DNA of 64,000 nucleotides, from positions 124,001 to 188,000 of the forward strand of contig NZ_JAECMS010000001.1 of NCBI RefSeq assembly GCF_016827595.1, in the 5' to 3' direction. The notes under the pieces are model-generated. The model was not told the DNA's origin. It searched no databases and saw only the letters and a list, made by a program, of their open reading frames with translations. The stretch comes from Luteirhabdus pelagi (GTDB lineage Bacteria > Bacteroidota > Bacteroidia > Flavobacteriales > Flavobacteriaceae). Positions 61,697 through 64,000 of the stretch are shown here, in pieces. A program made the translations under genes and the position numbers. Position 1 is the first letter of the stretch. Every line of letters starts with the position of its first letter.

Positions 61697-63511
61697 ATGA
61701 AAACACATAGAAAAAACGCCTCAGAAAGAACGAAAGGCCAAGCATCACGACCCTTTTTTCCAGCCATTCAGGCAAAATTAACGGTTGGTCAGCCCAACGA
61801 TCGCTTTGAACAAGAGGCCGATCGTATGGCAGATAGGGTTGTGAACAATATTTCAGGCCATCAAAAATCGTCAACCTTCTTTCCCGCTTCCTCGGTACAG
61901 TCGGTAGGGCGAGGCGATTTGGCCCCTATTCAAAGAGAATCGGAGTCCGAAGAGGAGCAACTTCAACTAAAATGTAGCGCTTGCGAGCAGGAAGAAACCG
62001 TTCAAAAACATGAGGAAGAGGAAAGCGTGCAGCCAAAACGAGACCATATGAGAAGCAGTGAAACGATTGAAACCGTCTTACGTTCTTCATCGGGCGGCGG
62101 ACAAAAGCTACCGAATACCACTCGTAATACGATGCAACAAGGGTTCGGCGCCGATTTTGGAAATGTCAGTATTCATACGGGTTCCAACGCCATTCAAATG
62201 AACCGCCAATTGGGTGCCCAGGCCTTCACCCATGGTAACAATATATATTTCAATCAAGGGAAATACAATCCCCACACCACCACTGGAAAGCGCCTTTTGG
62301 CCCATGAGCTGACGCATACGCTTCAGCAGGGAGCATCGAAACCTTCTATTCAACGGAAACTATCGGTAGAAGATGATTATCCTACCGATTATGTAAATAG
62401 CTTGAGTAAGAGCAACAATATTGAAGACCCTTCAAAAGTGCTTTCGAAAGCAGACCGTCTAAATCTTATTGGTCCACAAATCGATAAAATCGGTCCAGAT
62501 TTTAAGATGCAGAGCAATGGAGAAGTGAAAGCCAAGGGTGGTAAAAAAGAATCGGAACTTACGAAAGGATCTAAAGGTATTGGCAATTGTTGTCTTCACA
62601 TTATGACGCGCGACACCAACCTAAATCCGTGGAAAATTGTAGTAGCCGATAGCCTTTCCCCACATACCAATAAAAATAAGCACACAGTTTTAACCACCAG
62701 CAATATAAACCCCGTAAAATACGGTTATCACGATAAGAAAGGTGTCAAACATAGCTATGCAAGCAAACCCGAGGTCATTTTAGGCCATGAATTATGTGGT
62801 CATGCTTCCCTTATAGATCTCGATGCCCATGCTAAAGGATTTCGAGCCGTTTCGAACGTACACGATTCGACCATAAATATAGAAAATGAATTAGCGAAGA
62901 GCGTAGGCGTAAGTGAAGATGAATTACGCGGGCATGCTACCGACGGTCCGCACAAAGGTGAATCGTTTGGTCATGCTGAAGTGATTAACTTTGGTTTTAA
63001 TAAATCGGATGTTTCTAAACTCGACCAAAGCGAACAAGATAAATTAAAACTGTTAAGCGATTTGATTATTTCAATGGATCTGTTTGTTGAAATACGCGGG
63101 CATTCCGATAATGTAGGAAGTGATTGGGCAAAACAATACATTAGTGATCAACGTGCCAAGAATGTGTATCTGTTCCTACGGAAATTGAAGGTTTCAAAGA
63201 AGGCTGAAGTTACGATCGGGGAAAACAAATCCGTTAAATTGGACCGCTTTCTGCTGAAGGGGATGTCGGATAAGGTACCTCTTCCAGGCATCGACTTGAC
63301 GACAGAGCAGCATAAGCTTCGTAGGGTTGATGTGTTTGTGTCCTCTTTCCCTGCTGGGCTTTCTGAATTCCCAAAGGATACACCGAAACGAAAACGTAAA
63401 AAACTCCAGAAACTGGATATAGTTAAAGAACCAGAGAAAACAAAAGAAATCCGCAAAACGGGAAGTCCGTGTGAAAAATTATTGATTGAAAAGGCGTTTC
63501 CTAAAAAGTAA
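61697..63511 (+). CDS. eCIS-core DUF4157 protein fused to zincin-like region and OmpA-like C-terminus
   Basis: 604 residues from the ATG at 61697; an upstream start at 61664 would overlap the tape measure end. N-terminal eCIS loading-type segment (PFFPAIQAKLTVGQPNDRFEQEADRMADRVV, 19-49), CxxC at 93-96 (KCSACEQEE), DUF4157 at about 138-215 (LPNTTRNTMQQGFGADFGNVSIHTGS ... HELTHTLQQG with HELTH at 203-207). Then a second candidate metal site, GHELCGHA at 363-370 (HExxxH spacing) with E396/E398 in INIENELAKSVG, and an OmpA-like domain (about 430-552, RGHSDNVGSDWAKQYISDQRAKNV). No signal peptide. Probably a cargo or particle-associated effector; catalytic activity is inferred. Confidence 0.85.
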   Translation: MKTHRKNASERTKGQASRPFFPAIQAKLTVGQPNDRFEQEADRMADRVVNNISGHQKSSTFFPASSVQSVGRGDLAPIQRESESEEEQLQLKCSACEQEETVQKHEEEESVQPKRDHMRSSETIETVLRSSSGGGQKLPNTTRNTMQQGFGADFGNVSIHTGSNAIQMNRQLGAQAFTHGNNIYFNQGKYNPHTTTGKRLLAHELTHTLQQGASKPSIQRKLSVEDDYPTDYVNSLSKSNNIEDPSKVLSKADRLNLIGPQIDKIGPDFKMQSNGEVKAKGGKKESELTKGSKGIGNCCLHIMTRDTNLNPWKIVVADSLSPHTNKNKHTVLTTSNINPVKYGYHDKKGVKHSYASKPEVILGHELCGHASLIDLDAHAKGFRAVSNVHDSTINIENELAKSVGVSEDELRGHATDGPHKGESFGHAEVINFGFNKSDVSKLDQSEQDKLKLLSDLIISMDLFVEIRGHSDNVGSDWAKQYISDQRAKNVYLFLRKLKVSKKAEVTIGENKSVKLDRFLLKGMSDKVPLPGIDLTTEQHKLRRVDVFVSSFPAGLSEFPKDTPKRKRKKLQKLDIVKEPEKTKEIRKTGSPCEKLLIEKAFPKK

Positions 63512-63514
63512 AAA

Positions 63515-64000
63515 ATGATGTACGCACATGCTTCAAAAACAGAGAACGGGCATACTTCTGCAAGCAACCATAACAGCTTGTTTATCCAACCTAGCGCGAT
63601 ACAAGAAAATGCAGAACCTACATTTTTTGGCCACCAAAAAGTGGAACCTTCCCCTAATGAAGGCAAATTCTTTGTTTCTTCAGCGGCTCAAAATATTTCA
63701 CAAACCTCGGCCAACGTACAGCGCCAAGTAGCTGATGCTACTACTAACACCGATTGCAACGATTTTCAAGAGGCTATTGAAGCTGCTGAGAATATGGCAA
63801 GGGAATGGGTTAGCGACGCGATAGGTTGGTTTGAGGAATATCGGGAACTTATTAGAAATAGGGCCCGTAGAAGTGAGAATCGCTTACTTATAATTGGGAG
63901 GGATATCTATGAAAGGTTCCAATTATTAGATCAGCATTTCAATATTTCAAGTGAATTGGGACTTAATTCTCCAACTTCAGCGCATAGCCGATACGATACG
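63515..64000 (+). CDS. Candidate second eCIS cargo protein (5' part only)
   Basis: Open from ATG 63515 (or 63518) to the window edge, 162 codons with no stop. The start, 3 bases after the previous stop codon, fits operon spacing. The N-terminus reads like eCIS-associated proteins: LFIQPSAIQENAEPTFFGHQ, and further SANVQRQVADATTN, where the FF/IQ and VQRQ pattern resembles the preceding cargo protein (FFPAIQAKL, PIQRES, SIQRKL). The rest is charged and helical (EAIEAAENMAREWVSDAIGWFEEYRELIRNRARRSENRL). Function unknown, truncated at the window end. Confidence 0.75.
   Translation, partial: MMYAHASKTENGHTSASNHNSLFIQPSAIQENAEPTFFGHQKVEPSPNEGKFFVSSAAQNISQTSANVQRQVADATTNTDCNDFQEAIEAAENMAREWVSDAIGWFEEYRELIRNRARRSENRLLIIGRDIYERFQLLDQHFNISSELGLNSPTSAHSRYDT

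Noticed and set aside
63148-63666. 172-aa minus-strand frame overlapping the eCIS-core gene end and next gene
   Set aside because: Both plus-strand frames fit the operon and known motifs; the opposite frame shows nothing recognisable.
44454-64000. Tailed prophage or T6SS
   Set aside because: No head, portal, terminase, lysis or integrase genes, and no TssJLM membrane complex; DUF4255, LysM tube protein and DUF4157 are eCIS hallmarks.

Overview
The window reads as chromosomal DNA of a marine-type member of the Flavobacteriia (Bacteroidota). Direct signs are type IX secretion (T9SS) C-terminal sorting domains on three large exported proteins, promoters of the Bacteroidota form TTG-N19-TAnnTTTG, little Shine-Dalgarno signal before genes, modest GC, and families typical of this group (DUF2490, DUF349, LETM1-related protein, OstA-like protein, alpha/beta hydrolase-OsmC fusion). 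No tRNA, rRNA, insertion sequence or CRISPR array was seen. The one structured RNA found is the small SRP RNA (ffs, minus strand, about 13773-13866), which has a textbook promoter.

Layout. 1-4.4 kb: end of an S9 peptidase, a DUF2490 protein, the hydrolase-OsmC fusion, holA, and a lone HsdR-N nuclease-like domain. 4.5-13.7 kb: secreted M36 metallopeptidase; an ECF sigma/anti-sigma pair; a TPR lipoprotein next to a DUF4331 protein that appears split into two separately exported halves; a LETM1-related protein. 13.8-19 kb: SRP RNA, glutaminyl cyclase-like lipoprotein, a DUF6503-like lipoprotein, and two tandem paralogous T9SS proteins with calcium-binding TSP3-type repeats. 19-41.7 kb: mostly housekeeping genes on the plus strand (TrmH-like methyltransferase, M48 protease, MscS channel, Rel, Fur, PurA, OstA-like, aminotransferase, TPR, two DUF368 membrane proteins, AroE, DUF349 protein, methyltransferase, SdaA, PanB, RluA-like). 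A 950-base gene-free stretch at 21154-22104 holds a REP-like element and a 124-bp tandem repeat.

41.7-44.2 kb: a compact minus-strand set of response regulator, histidine kinase, 7TM protein and a small cytosolic protein. Divergent from it, 44.45 kb to the window end is the standout region: an extracellular contractile injection system (eCIS; PVC/Afp/AlgoCIS-like) in one tightly coupled plus-strand operon. Order: DUF4255 cap/terminator, unknown 290-aa protein, sheath, tube, tube-initiator-like, DUF5908 (52 aa), LysM tube-baseplate adaptor, spike, PAAR tip, gp25 wedge, baseplate J, second wedge protein, unknown 894-aa protein, possible small ORF, tape measure, then a DUF4157 eCIS-core protein fused to a zincin-like region and an OmpA-like C-terminus, and a second truncated candidate cargo gene. 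The AAA+ ATPase usual for these systems is not in the window and would be expected downstream. The most novel points are the cargo architecture, the two unknown structural proteins, the neighbouring two-component-like operon, and an rluA-like gene with no visible standard start codon.
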